Source: CALHVX01 sp051027215 (lineage in GTDB: Bacteria; Pseudomonadota; Gammaproteobacteria; Pseudomonadales; Azotimanducaceae). Taken from it: a stretch of DNA of 64,000 nt. Each line of letters begins with the position of its first letter. Position 1 is the stretch's first letter. A model generated the notes under the pieces. That model made no database searches. It saw nothing but the letters and a program-made list of their open reading frames with translations, and was not told the origin of the DNA. Position numbers and translations under genes: made by a program. Below, piece by piece: positions 1 through 8,633 of the stretch. The stretch is from the NCBI GenBank assembly GCA_051027215.1, contig JBPCXR010000060.1:1-64000 (forward strand), read 5' to 3'.

Positions 1-90
1 TCATAGTAGTTTCGTTTGGGAACTCGATCGGTCGGACAACAGATCGGAGGGCGCAAAGGCCGACAGAAGCTGCATCGCCTACTTTGGAGC

Positions 91-129
91 GTGCCAGGCG
101 AATGCCTGGCACTCGGCCAATTTTTGGCC
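91..129 (-). terminator. tandem hairpins after thiolase gene
   Basis: Two adjacent inverted repeats lie just past the thiolase stop. One is at 115-129 (6-bp arms GGCCAA/TTGGCC, 3-nt loop). The other is at 91-112 (9-bp arms GTGCCAGGC/GCCTGGCAC, 4-nt loop GAAT). Neither is followed by a clear T-run on the minus strand, so a terminator or mRNA 3'-end stabiliser is inferred. No gene is visible in 1-134. Confidence 0.45.
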
Positions 130-134
130 AGGTC

Positions 135-1319
135 TTAGACCGCTTCGAACAAGCCAGCGGCGCCTTGGCCGCCACCGATGCACATGGTCACGACGCCGTA
201 CTTCTTGTTGCGTCGATTGAGCTCGCGCAGCACCGAGCCGGTCATTCTGGAGCCTGTCATACCAAATGGATGACCGATACTGATGCTGCCACCATTAACG
301 TTGTAGAGCTCGTTATCGATGTCCAGAGCATCTCGAGAGTACAGGCACTGCGAAGCGAACGCCTCGTTGAGCTCCCAGAGATCGATATCGTCCTTCTTCA
401 AGCCAGCATTTTGCAGGAGCCTGGGAATAGCGAACACTGGACCGATGCCCATTTCATCAGGCTCACAGCCAGCAACCGTGAATCCGCGATAGATGCCGAT
501 GGGCTCTACACCTAATTGTGCAGCGCGCTCTGCACTCATCACCAGGGTCATTGAAGCGCCATCGGAGAGCTGCGAGGCGTTTCCGGCCGTGACGCTACCA
601 TCCTCTTCGAATGCTGGCGGAAGCTTAGCCAGGCCTTCGATGGTGGTATTCGGACGGTTGCACTCGTCCTTGTCTACGACCACATCCACGTGGCTCTCTT
701 TTCCTGTTTCTTTGTCCACCTGCAGCATGGTGGCCTTCATGGGTACGATCTCTTCCCCAATCCAACCCGCATCGACGGCTTTCGCGTAGCGCTGCTGACT
801 TTGCAGAGAGTAGGCGTCCTGGGCCTCGCGGGTAACCTGATAGCGGCGAGCCACAACTTCCGCCGTATTGCCCATAGCCATGAATATGTCAGGCTTCTCT
901 TCTGTTAGGCGCTTGTTGAGCTCCGCCTTGCCTGGGGTCTGGCGATTGCGCATGGAAATGGAATCGACGCCGCCAGCAATGGCGACCTGGGTCTGTCCAC
1001 TGGCTATCTGATTGGCAGCCATGGCAATGGATTGCAGGCCCGAAGAACAAAATCGGTTGATGGTTACCCCGCCGGTGGTCACGGGCAGTTTTGACAAAAT
1101 CACCGCCAGGCGGGCGAGGTTGCCATCCTGTTCCCCGGCATGGCTTGCCGCACCCACGTATACATCTTCGACTTCGTCAGCTGAAATCTTTGGATTTCGC
1201 TCTAACAGAGCGTCGATACAGTGGGCCAACATGTCATCGGACCGAGTCAGGTTAAAACTGCCGCGGAACGACTTCGCCAGCCCGGTTCGGACGCTATCGA
1301 CAATGACTACATCACCCAT
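135..1319 (-). CDS. thiolase family acetyl-CoA C-acyltransferase
   Basis: This 394-residue protein has the usual length of a degradative thiolase, which cleaves 3-ketoacyl-CoA with CoA in beta-oxidation or condenses acetyl-CoA. The three catalytic positions are visible: nucleophile Cys91 in NRFCSSG, His350 in GHPFGMTG and Cys380 in CIGGGQG. The ATG start is preceded by AGAGGA at good spacing. No hydratase/dehydrogenase alpha-subunit partner lies beside it; acyl-CoA dehydrogenases and a crotonase-like gene occur elsewhere in the window. Chain-length preference cannot be read from sequence. The promoter side carries a 13-bp direct repeat (1351-1381). Confidence 0.93.
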   Translation of the reverse strand: MGDVVIVDSVRTGLAKSFRGSFNLTRSDDMLAHCIDALLERNPKISADEVEDVYVGAASHAGEQDGNLARLAVILSKLPVTTGGVTINRFCSSGLQSIAMAANQIASGQTQVAIAGGVDSISMRNRQTPGKAELNKRLTEEKPDIFMAMGNTAEVVARRYQVTREAQDAYSLQSQQRYAKAVDAGWIGEEIVPMKATMLQVDKETGKESHVDVVVDKDECNRPNTTIEGLAKLPPAFEEDGSVTAGNASQLSDGASMTLVMSAERAAQLGVEPIGIYRGFTVAGCEPDEMGIGPVFAIPRLLQNAGLKKDDIDLWELNEAFASQCLYSRDALDIDNELYNVNGGSISIGHPFGMTGSRMTGSVLRELNRRNKKYGVVTMCIGGGQGAAGLFEAV

Positions 1320-1350
1320 GGTTTATTCCTCTCTTTCGTGTCTATCAATA

Positions 1351-1381
1351 TTGTGATTATTCGACTATTTGTGACTATTCG
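1351..1381. promoter_or_regulatory. 13-bp direct repeats in thiolase promoter region
   Basis: TTGTGATTATTCG (1351-1363) and TTGTGACTATTCG (1369-1381) differ at one base. They start 18 bp apart in an A+T-rich stretch 32-62 bp upstream of the thiolase start. Direct repeats at nearly two helical turns suit cooperative binding of a regulator. The protein is unknown and the role is inferred. Confidence 0.35.
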
Positions 1382-1611
1382 TATGGCGTTTCGGCTCTCA
1401 TTTTTCGGAAATGAGCTGCAACCAACAACCGATTGAAAATTCGGCCCGGCATCATAGCGCGTGATCTGTGGTTCGTCATAGGGTCAAGCTCGAGCCTTGG
1501 CGTAACGCCGGCCTGCATTAGTTAGGTGCCAGCAGGGGCGAGGCAATTGCTCTACAGAGCGTAGAAATGGGAGCTCGGCATATGCTGCCAGCCGGGCTCC
1601 ATAGAATCGTA
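1382..1611. other. intergenic spacer, nothing recognised
   Basis: This is part of a 369-bp gap between the thiolase start and the end of the lipoprotein gene. I see no convincing reading frame, RNA gene or repeat here. The flanking parts of the gap hold the direct repeats (1351-1381) and two hairpins (1612-1670). Confidence 0.4.
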
Positions 1612-1632
1612 CACGCCGATGACATCGGCGTG
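1612..1632. repeat. 21-bp near-perfect palindrome
   Basis: CACGCCGATG and CATCGGCGTG are exact inverse complements around a single A. It lies 3' of the lipoprotein gene and far upstream of the thiolase gene. The one-base centre makes an RNA hairpin poor and a dimeric protein site or cruciform more plausible. Function unknown. Confidence 0.4.
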
Positions 1633-1649
1633 GGACAGGCAGACGAGCT

Positions 1650-1670
1650 AGCGCACGACGAACGTGCGCT
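1650..1670 (-). terminator. hairpin after lipoprotein gene
   Basis: Arms AGCGCACG/CGTGCGCT (8 bp) flank a 5-nt loop, 18 bp past the lipoprotein stop. There is no strong T-run, so termination is a moderate inference. Confidence 0.4.
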
Positions 1671-1688
1671 GTGCTCTACGCTTTACGA

Positions 1689-2105
1689 CTAGTTCTTCAG
1701 TCGTTCGAGCTGGTTTGCGCCTTCTTCTGTGGCGGCATCACTGGCTTTGTCAGCCATATCCTTGAGCTTGTCTCCGGCAGCGTCGGCCATATCAGCCGCT
1801 TTGTCGGTGACTGCATCAGCAGCATCGCCAGCCGCCGCCGAGGCATCACCAGCCATGTCTTTGGCACCTTCCCAGGTACCACCGGCCGCGTCGCTGACCG
1901 CTTCGCCAGCGTCAGAGGCCATGTCTCCGGCAGCGCCTGCGGCATCTCCTGCCATGTCTGCAGCGCCATCGACCATGTCGCCGGCCGCATCGCCCATCTT
2001 TTCACCAGCATCGCGTACGGCGTCACCGGCGCTTTGACTCTCGTCGCCACAGGCAGTCATGCCAAACACCAGGGCCAGAGCAGCCATTGTTTGAATCAGT
2101 TTCAT
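1689..2105 (-). CDS. lipoprotein with nine 11-residue repeats
   Basis: This is a 138-residue secreted protein. A short basic, hydrophobic N-terminus ends in a lipobox-like MTAC, giving lipidated Cys19. Residues 27-125 divide into nine consecutive 11-residue units, typified by GDAVRDAGEKM, GDAAGDMVDGA and KDMADKASDAA, rich in Ala, Asp, Gly and Met. Such 11-mers are typical of LEA group 3-like and apolipoprotein-like amphipathic helices, so a membrane-surface or stress-protective helix in the periplasm is inferred. The ATG is preceded by GGAG. The gene stands alone between long spacers. I know no named homologue. Low complexity means homology searches may mislead. Confidence 0.75.
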   Translation of the reverse strand: MKLIQTMAALALVFGMTACGDESQSAGDAVRDAGEKMGDAAGDMVDGAADMAGDAAGAAGDMASDAGEAVSDAAGGTWEGAKDMAGDASAAAGDAADAVTDKAADMADAAGDKLKDMADKASDAATEEGANQLERLKN

Positions 2106-2481
2106 CGTGAATCTCCTAGTCTCATTACTCGCGCAACAGGCATCTTCAATTGTCGTCGCCCGGCATTCGTCTATTGGTTATGCCAATTTGTTATAAGGAT
2201 CACTCAAGAGATGCCGTAGCAGCGACCGCATGCTCGCTCACCACACTCCCCTACTGCTGAAATCGCAACCTTATTTGTCACGCGTCTTTTATCATCCGCG
2301 TCTTGGCCAGTTTTTGATACGACCAGCGATAAACTGCCCGTCCGTCCCCATATTGCGATTCGCAAACGCCATCGCTGGGTCTGCTAACGCGCCCGCAGAA
2401 TACCCGAATTGATCGGAATCCAACACCCGGCCGCCGACTGCTTGTCACGTGCTAGCCTGGGCCGTTTCCGAGGGGCAGCTA
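2106..2481. other. intergenic spacer between divergent genes
   Basis: This 376-bp spacer separates the divergent lipoprotein and SMP-30 genes and should hold both promoters. I see no RNA gene, no strong repeat and no convincing small gene. The open frames crossing it lack ribosome binding sites and family resemblance. Confidence 0.4.
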
Positions 2482-3321
2482 ATGACAATGGAAGCGAGCG
2501 TACTGGTCGATGGCCTGTGTTTTGGCGAAGGCCCACGCTGGCACAACAAGGCTTTGTGGCTTTCGGACATGCACGCCGGCGTGGTGCTAAAAATCGACGC
2601 CCAGGGCAACCGCCAAGCCGTGACAACTGTTGAAGCCTGGCCGTCGGGCCTTGGCTGGTTACCCAACGATGAACTGCTCATCGTCTCGATGCGTGATAAG
2701 TCGCTGTTGCGTTTTGATGGCAAGCAAAACCATCTACACGCCGATCTTTCTGAGCTGGCCAGCCACTACTGCAACGATATGGTTGTTGATGCTCAGGGTA
2801 GAGCTTATGTCGGCAATTTTGGTTTTGATCTGCATCAGCGCGAAGCCGTTGCACCGGCGGAACTGATTTGCGTAGAAGCCGACGGCACTGCTCGCGTGGT
2901 TGCCGAAGACTTACTGTTCCCAAACGGTACGGTGATCACACCCGACGGCAAAACTCTAGTTGTCGGCGAAAGCTTCGGTAGCCGGCTGACCGCGTTCACC
3001 ATCGACGCCCGGGGCGACCTCAGCCAACGCCGGCAATGGGCCGCGATGCCAGAGCGCGCGGTACCGGACGGTATTTGTCTGGACGTCGCCGGCGGGATCT
3101 GGGTTGCCTCACCCAGCACCAACGAATGTTTACGCATCATCGAAGGTGGCGAAGTCAGCCACCGTGTGGCACTGGATCGCGGCGCCTTTGCCTGCATGCT
3201 GGGCGAACAAACGCTGTACATATTGGCCAGCGGTTCCTCAGACCCTGACACTTGTCGCAGCGAGCGTAGCGGCCAAGTCTTAACCGTTACCGCACCCTAT
3301 CCCGGTGCCGGTTGGCCCTAG
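2482..3321 (+). CDS. SMP-30/gluconolactonase family hydrolase
   Basis: This 279-residue protein belongs to the SMP-30/gluconolactonase/LRE six-bladed propeller family, metal-dependent lactone hydrolases. Visible family features are the N-terminal metal-ligand Glu in FGEGPRW, repeated propeller strands such as LWLSDMHAG, and the late Asp-containing DGICLDVAGGIWVA. I chose ATG 2482 because GAGGGG lies 7 bp upstream; an upstream GTG at 2449 has no such site. It heads a forward cluster with acyl-CoA dehydrogenase, symporter and hydrolases. That suggests a catabolic role, but the lactone is unknown. Confidence 0.85.
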   Translation: MTMEASVLVDGLCFGEGPRWHNKALWLSDMHAGVVLKIDAQGNRQAVTTVEAWPSGLGWLPNDELLIVSMRDKSLLRFDGKQNHLHADLSELASHYCNDMVVDAQGRAYVGNFGFDLHQREAVAPAELICVEADGTARVVAEDLLFPNGTVITPDGKTLVVGESFGSRLTAFTIDARGDLSQRRQWAAMPERAVPDGICLDVAGGIWVASPSTNECLRIIEGGEVSHRVALDRGAFACMLGEQTLYILASGSSDPDTCRSERSGQVLTVTAPYPGAGWP

Positions 3322-3391
3322 TGTCCCGCCTGCGTATATTGTCGCGCGCACAGCCAAACCTATAGAACCCGACCACAGGAGAATCTTGGCC

Positions 3392-4552
3392 ATGACGCTA
3401 TTCGAAAACTATCGCTCTCCGTGGCTGACAGAAGAGCTGAGCATGCTCGCTGATGCGGCACGCAAGTTCTTCGAAACCGAGTTCATGCCTCATGCCGAGC
3501 GCTGGATCGAGCAAGGCGAAGTAGATCGCAGCGCCTGGAATCTGGCCGGATCCGCTGGACTATTGTGCGCAGAGATTCCCACTGAATACGGAGGCGTCGG
3601 CGGCAGCTACCTGCACGACACGGTGATCTTAGAAGAAATGCATCGCGCCGGCGTCCCGGGATGGGGCAATCAAGTGCACAGCTCTATTGTTACTCCGTAC
3701 CTGCTGCACTATGGCAGCGAGGAGCAAAAACAGCGTTGGCTGCCGAAGATGGCCAGCGGTGAGATGGTTGGCGCCATCGCTATGACCGAACCGAATACCG
3801 GCTCAGATCTACAAGCCGTACGCACTACGGCGGTTAAAGACGGCGACGACTACATTATTAATGGCTCGAAAACCTATATCACCAACGGCCAACACTGCGA
3901 CCTAGTCATTGTGGTGGCGAAAACCGATCCCAGCCTTGGCGGCAAAGGGATTTCGTTGATCGTAGTTGAAACGGAGAATCAACCCGGCTTTCAGCGTGGC
4001 CGGAACTTGAAAAAGCTAGGGCAAAAAGCCGCCGACACCTCTGAGCTGTCTTTCAGCGATTGCCGAGTACCCATTAACAATCGCCTCGGCGGAGAAGAAG
4101 GCAAAGGCTTCGCGCAACTCATGACGCAACTGCCCCAGGAGCGATTGAACATCGCCCAGGCTGCAGTCGTTGCCATGGAGCACGCGCTGACCATTACTTT
4201 AGACTTTGTGCAGCAGCGCATGGCCTTTGGGCAGCGAGTTCTGGATTTTCAGAATACCAAGTTCCGACTGTCGGAATGCAAAACCGAAGCGTTGATTGCC
4301 CGAACCTTCGTCGATCAGTGTCTATTGCAGCACATCGATGGCAAGCTGGATGCAGCCACAGCCTCCATGGCCAAGTACTGGACCACGGACAAACAGTGCG
4401 AAATCGTTGATGCCTGTCTACAGCTGCACGGCGGCGCTGGCTATATGGATGAGTATGAGATTTCCCGCATGTACGCAGATGCCCGAGTACAAAAAATTTA
4501 CGGCGGAACCAACGAAATTATGAAGGAGCTAATAAGCCGAACGCTCGGATAG
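3392..4552 (+). CDS. acyl-CoA dehydrogenase, long-chain (LCAD)-like
   Basis: This 386-residue FAD enzyme introduces the alpha-beta double bond into acyl-CoA. The flavin/substrate signature MTEPNTGSDLQA lies near residues 131-142. The C-terminus reads IYGGTNEIMKE, so the Glu of medium-chain enzymes (YEGT) is absent. As in LCAD and isovaleryl-CoA dehydrogenase, the base is probably Glu250 in LPQERLNIA. Start ATG 3392 follows CAGGAGAATC; the frame is open further upstream, but that part overlaps the SMP-30 gene end and lacks family sequence. It lies 70 bp after the SMP-30 gene and 25 bp before the symporter. Chain length is inferred from resemblance only. Confidence 0.92.
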   Translation: MTLFENYRSPWLTEELSMLADAARKFFETEFMPHAERWIEQGEVDRSAWNLAGSAGLLCAEIPTEYGGVGGSYLHDTVILEEMHRAGVPGWGNQVHSSIVTPYLLHYGSEEQKQRWLPKMASGEMVGAIAMTEPNTGSDLQAVRTTAVKDGDDYIINGSKTYITNGQHCDLVIVVAKTDPSLGGKGISLIVVETENQPGFQRGRNLKKLGQKAADTSELSFSDCRVPINNRLGGEEGKGFAQLMTQLPQERLNIAQAAVVAMEHALTITLDFVQQRMAFGQRVLDFQNTKFRLSECKTEALIARTFVDQCLLQHIDGKLDAATASMAKYWTTDKQCEIVDACLQLHGGAGYMDEYEISRMYADARVQKIYGGTNEIMKELISRTLG

Positions 4553-4577
4553 CTCCTACGCTCATCGGCCAACTGTT

Positions 4578-6002
4578 ATGGATGAAGCCATTGATGCGCT
4601 GATGCGCCCCATCGCTGACCTCGTCAGCGCATTCATATTTTATAGCGTGCCAATGGCTGGTGCAGACGTGCCGTTGATCGTCATCTGGCTAATATTCGGT
4701 GGACTGTTTTTCACCCTATACCTTGGCTTCATCAACATTCGCGGCTTCGGACACAGTGTGGCGTTGCTCAGCGGTAGATACGCAGATCCGGAGCACCCCG
4801 GAGAGATCAGCCAATTCCAAGCTCTGACTACGGCAGTCGCCGGCACCGTTGGTATCGGCAACATCGCCGGGGTCGCCGTCGCCATATCCATGGGCGGGCC
4901 AGGGGCTACGTTCTGGCTCATCGTCGCTGGGCTGCTGGGCATGTCCACCAAATTCGCTGAATGCACCTTGGGGTTGCGCTATCGACAGATCGATGCTGAC
5001 GGCAACGTTTCTGGTGGCCCCATGTACTACCTACAACAAGGACTCACGGAACGTCGTTGGCCACGCCTCGGTCGCGGTCTTGGGACCTTCTACGCCGCCT
5101 CCATGGTCATCGGCTGTCTCGGCATCGGCAACATGTTCCAGTCAAACCAGGCTGCGGCGATCTTTGTCGACGTCAGCGGCGGCGTGCTGGCACAGCAGAC
5201 CTGGTTGATCGGCTTGGTCCTGGCAGCATTGGTCGCCATCGTGATCATCGGCGGAATTCGATCTATCGCTACAACGACAGCAAGGCTCGTCCCAGGTATG
5301 GCGCTGCTGTACGTGATCAGCGCACTCGCAATCTTGCTACTCAACGCCGATCGCGTGCCCGCAGCGATTGCTGCGATCTATAACGGTGCCTTCTCAGCCG
5401 AGGGCGTTGCCGGAGGCCTGATTGGCGTCATGATCATCGGCTTCCGGCGCGCGGTCTTCTCTAACGAAGCCGGCCTAGGCTCTGCGTCGATTGCCCACGC
5501 TACGGCCAGGACCCCGTACCCAGCCGCTGAAGGCCACGTCGCGCTGCTGGAACCCTTCATCGACACGGTGGTGATTTGCACCATGACGGCGCTGGTCATC
5601 ATCACCACGGTTTACACACCGGAGTTGCTTAACGGCGAAGTCAGCGGCATTGAGCTGACCACCCAAGCCTTCGCCAGCACGCTTTCCTGGTCCCCGATTC
5701 CGCTGTCGATCGCCGCAATTTTATTCGCGTTCTCAACGATCATCGCCTGGTCTTACTACGGACTGAAAGCATTTACCTATTTAACCGGCGGTCGAGCGTG
5801 GGCCGATCTCGCCTTCAAGGTCGTGTTCCTCGCCTTCATCGTTTTAGGTGCCAGTGTCAATTTGGGCGCTTTGATCGACTTGTCTGATGCGTTGGTTTTC
5901 GTGGTCGCCATACCCAACCTACTCGGCCTGTATTTGCTTGCCCCGGTTGTCAAAGAGGAACTCCGTCGCTATGAAGAAAACCGTCGATCGACACCACCCT
6001 AA
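4578..6002 (+). CDS. alanine/glycine:cation symporter (AGCS) family
   Basis: This 474-residue inner-membrane protein has about eleven hydrophobic segments. It belongs to the AGCS family, which takes up alanine or glycine with Na+ or H+. Family motifs include GIGNIAGVAVAISMGGPGA near residues 92-110 and FSNEAGLGSASIAHA around 295. It starts 25 bp after the acyl-CoA dehydrogenase, and its end overlaps the next gene by 32 bp, so co-transcription is likely. The spacer is too short for a glycine riboswitch and none is seen. Substrate identity is family-level inference. Confidence 0.92.
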   Translation: MDEAIDALMRPIADLVSAFIFYSVPMAGADVPLIVIWLIFGGLFFTLYLGFINIRGFGHSVALLSGRYADPEHPGEISQFQALTTAVAGTVGIGNIAGVAVAISMGGPGATFWLIVAGLLGMSTKFAECTLGLRYRQIDADGNVSGGPMYYLQQGLTERRWPRLGRGLGTFYAASMVIGCLGIGNMFQSNQAAAIFVDVSGGVLAQQTWLIGLVLAALVAIVIIGGIRSIATTTARLVPGMALLYVISALAILLLNADRVPAAIAAIYNGAFSAEGVAGGLIGVMIIGFRRAVFSNEAGLGSASIAHATARTPYPAAEGHVALLEPFIDTVVICTMTALVIITTVYTPELLNGEVSGIELTTQAFASTLSWSPIPLSIAAILFAFSTIIAWSYYGLKAFTYLTGGRAWADLAFKVVFLAFIVLGASVNLGALIDLSDALVFVVAIPNLLGLYLLAPVVKEELRRYEENRRSTPP

Positions 6003-7713
6003 GAAATTTCGCTGGCTGCTAAATAGGACCGCTGTTAGCAGCTTACTGCTACTTAGCTCAACGGTATTGGCACAATCGAACGCGCCAGCGGATCTGGTGT
6101 TTATCGGTAAGCACATCATTACCATGGAAGGCCCCGAGCCGCGCCGGCAAAGAAAAGCTCAGGCGCTGGCGGTTACAGGAGAGCACATCAGCTGGATGGG
6201 AACCGCTGAGCAAGCTGCGCAGCACATCGGCCCGGAGACGGAAGTGATAGAGCTGAAGCGGCGCGCGCTGCTGCCTGGGTTCATCGATGCCCATGGCCAT
6301 GTGACGTTCCAAGCGTTCACCATTAGCCTGGCAAACGTTGCCTCTCCACCCGTTGGTCCGGTAACCGACATCGCCTCGCTCCTTGCGACCCTGGTAAATT
6401 ACATGGATGAGAACAACCCTGAGCCAGGTAGTTGGATCGTGGGCAATGGTTACGATGACTCGCTTTTGAAAGAATCGAGACACCCCACCCGCCAAGACCT
6501 GGACCAGGTTAGCGGCGATCATCCACTGGCCTTGATGCATGTTTCCGGCCATCTGGTTGCGGCAAACTCCAAGGCATTACAGTTAGCGGGTATTAGCGCT
6601 GACAGCGACGACCCTGAAGGTGGGCACATCCGCCGAATCGACGGCAGCAACGAACCCAACGGGGTGTTAGAGGAAACTGCCGCTAATATCTTGCGACCGT
6701 TTATGTTTGCTGGGCAAACCAACCCCTTAGAGAGTTTGCAACAAGCGCTGGCCCTATATGCGAGCCACGGCACGACGACCGTGCAAGACGGTGCCACCGG
6801 TCAGGAGGTCATACCGTTAATCAAAGCGGCCGCTGATGCAGGTATTCTGACCCAGGATCTCATTTACTATCCCGTCGTTCAGGATGCGACTCCGATACCA
6901 GCGGAGTGGCAGGTCGGTGAATACCAGAATCGAGCCAAAGCGGGTGGCGTGAAAATGGTGCTGGATGGTTCACCCCAGGGTAAAACCGCGTTTCTGAGCG
7001 CGCCTTACCATGTTCCACCAGATGGCAAAGACGCCAGCTATCGCGGTTACCCGATACATCCTGCCGAGCGTGTGACCGCCATGGTAAAACACTACATCAA
7101 CGCTGGTGTGCCGATTCTGGCCCACGCCAATGGCGATGCTGCAGCAGACATGCTGATCGACGCGGTCGCCGCTGCTGAACACCAAAAAGATCATCGAACA
7201 GTCATGATTCACGCTCAGACCGTGCGTGAAGATCAGCTGGACGACATGGCCGAGCTGAAGATCATTCCTTCGTTTTTCTCCGCGCATACTTTCTTCTGGG
7301 GCGACTGGCATCGCGACTCGGTGCTAGGGCCGGAGCGTGGCGCACGAATTAGCCCAACCCGCTCTGCGATGGACCGAAATATTCCATTCACCGTGCACAA
7401 CGACGCGCCCATCGTTCCGCCGGACATGACGCGATTGCTCTGGGCCAGCAGCAATCGCAAGACCCGCAGCGGTAAAACCCTTGGCAAAGAGCAACGTCTA
7501 CGCACCTACGAAGCGTTGCTCGCAGTAACCCGCAACGCGGCCCATCAAGCTTTCGAAGAAGACCGCAAGGGAACGCTGGCGGTGGGCAAGCTGGCCGACC
7601 TAGTGGTGCTGTCGAGGAATCCATTGACCACAGCTCCTAGGCGCTTACTAGCCCTCGAAGTTGAAGGTACTTGGTCCCACGGGCGACAGATCTACAGCAA
7701 TACGCCAGAATAG
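5971..7713 (+). CDS. secreted amidohydrolase (YtcJ-like)
   Basis: This 580-residue amidohydrolase-superfamily protein has an N-terminal signal peptide: basic MKKTVDR..., a Leu-rich core and a likely cut after VLAQ. The metal-binding H-x-H is in GFIDAHGHV, followed by further His-containing segments LAHANGDAAADM and MIHAQTV, and Asp in VHNDAPIVPP. The C-terminal beta sandwich carries KLADLVVLSRNPL, typical of YtcJ/exoenzyme-regulatory AepA-like proteins. ATG 5971 was chosen because it begins the signal peptide and follows AAAGAGGAA; it overlaps the symporter gene by 32 bp. It probably hydrolyses an amide or cyclic amide outside the cytoplasm. Substrate unknown. Confidence 0.88.
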   Translation: MKKTVDRHHPKKFRWLLNRTAVSSLLLLSSTVLAQSNAPADLVFIGKHIITMEGPEPRRQRKAQALAVTGEHISWMGTAEQAAQHIGPETEVIELKRRALLPGFIDAHGHVTFQAFTISLANVASPPVGPVTDIASLLATLVNYMDENNPEPGSWIVGNGYDDSLLKESRHPTRQDLDQVSGDHPLALMHVSGHLVAANSKALQLAGISADSDDPEGGHIRRIDGSNEPNGVLEETAANILRPFMFAGQTNPLESLQQALALYASHGTTTVQDGATGQEVIPLIKAAADAGILTQDLIYYPVVQDATPIPAEWQVGEYQNRAKAGGVKMVLDGSPQGKTAFLSAPYHVPPDGKDASYRGYPIHPAERVTAMVKHYINAGVPILAHANGDAAADMLIDAVAAAEHQKDHRTVMIHAQTVREDQLDDMAELKIIPSFFSAHTFFWGDWHRDSVLGPERGARISPTRSAMDRNIPFTVHNDAPIVPPDMTRLLWASSNRKTRSGKTLGKEQRLRTYEALLAVTRNAAHQAFEEDRKGTLAVGKLADLVVLSRNPLTTAPRRLLALEVEGTWSHGRQIYSNTPE

Positions 7714-7739
7714 CCGCCTTTTACCGAAGCGATCATCGA

Positions 7740-8615
7740 ATGGAAGGCCCAACTTCTCATACTTACTACTCTCAACGTCTGCGCCTGCACTACGTAGACT
7801 GGGGCAATCGGGACGCCCCGCCCATGTTGTTGGTGCACGGCGGACGTGACCACTGCCGCAACTGGGATTGGGTAGCCGAGCGCTTTCGCAAGAACTATCA
7901 CATCATCGCTCCGGACCTGCGGGGTCATGGTGACTCCCAGTGGATGATCGGCGGCAGCTACAATCAAGTCGACTACGTCTACGACATTGCGCAGCTGTTG
8001 TATCAAACCAAGATGACGCCGGTAACCATCATCAGCCACAGCCTTGGCGGCTCAATCTCGCTTGCCTACACCGGCCTCTATCCAGAGAACGTTAGCAAGC
8101 TGGTCGCCATCGAAGGCATGGGACCGCCGCCGCAGATGATCAAAGAACGTTTCAATCAGCCCACGAAAGAACGCATACAGTTCTGGATCAACGATCTGCG
8201 CAAAATTGCTGGACGGCTGCCCCGGCGCTACGCCTCGGTTGAAGACGCGTTCCAACGCATGCAGGCAGAGAATCCTCACCTGAACGAAACCCAAGCACGC
8301 CATCTGACTGTTCACGGCGTGAATCAAAACGAAGACGGCAGCTACAGCTGGAAATTTGACAACTACATCCGCGCTTTTCCACCCATCGGCATTCCTTTCG
8401 ATGAAGTCTACAAACTCTATGAAGAGATCACCTGCCCGACGCTTTTGGTCCGTGGCACGGAATCTTGGGCTTCGGACCCAAATAAGGACGGCCGGGCGAA
8501 CCATTTCAAGAACGGTACTGTCGCCAACATCTCTGGTGCCGGGCACTGGGTGCACCACGATCAACTGGATGAGTTCACCACGCTAGTGCAAAAATTTCTT
8601 CAAGCACCAGATTAA
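7740..8615 (+). CDS. alpha/beta hydrolase
   Basis: This 291-residue alpha/beta-hydrolase-fold protein has oxyanion motif HGGRDHCRNWD, nucleophile elbow SHSLGGS, an acid candidate in the RGTESWASD segment and a late catalytic His in GAGHWVHHD. An insertion between strands 6 and 7 forms a cap. ATG 7740 is preferred over upstream in-frame starts, which would overlap the amidohydrolase and add no family sequence; the ribosome site is weak. It lies 26 bp after the amidohydrolase and 18 bp before the next gene. Esterase, lactonase or epoxide hydrolase activity cannot be told apart. Confidence 0.88.
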   Translation: MEGPTSHTYYSQRLRLHYVDWGNRDAPPMLLVHGGRDHCRNWDWVAERFRKNYHIIAPDLRGHGDSQWMIGGSYNQVDYVYDIAQLLYQTKMTPVTIISHSLGGSISLAYTGLYPENVSKLVAIEGMGPPPQMIKERFNQPTKERIQFWINDLRKIAGRLPRRYASVEDAFQRMQAENPHLNETQARHLTVHGVNQNEDGSYSWKFDNYIRAFPPIGIPFDEVYKLYEEITCPTLLVRGTESWASDPNKDGRANHFKNGTVANISGAGHWVHHDQLDEFTTLVQKFLQAPD

Positions 8616-8633
8616 CTAGCGGGCAAGCGCCAA

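Noticed and set aside
1729..2037. Ala/Ser-rich plus-strand frame
   Set aside because: It is the complement of the 11-mer repeat gene; the repeats make all frames open. No ribosome site or family.
3392..4552. Loss of the catalytic Glu (YGGT in place of YEGT)
   Set aside because: Not a defect: long-chain and isovaleryl-CoA dehydrogenases place the base elsewhere, and Glu250 in LPQERL fits that position.
4553..4577. Glycine riboswitch before the AGCS symporter
   Set aside because: Only 25 bp separate it from the upstream gene; far too short for the aptamer.
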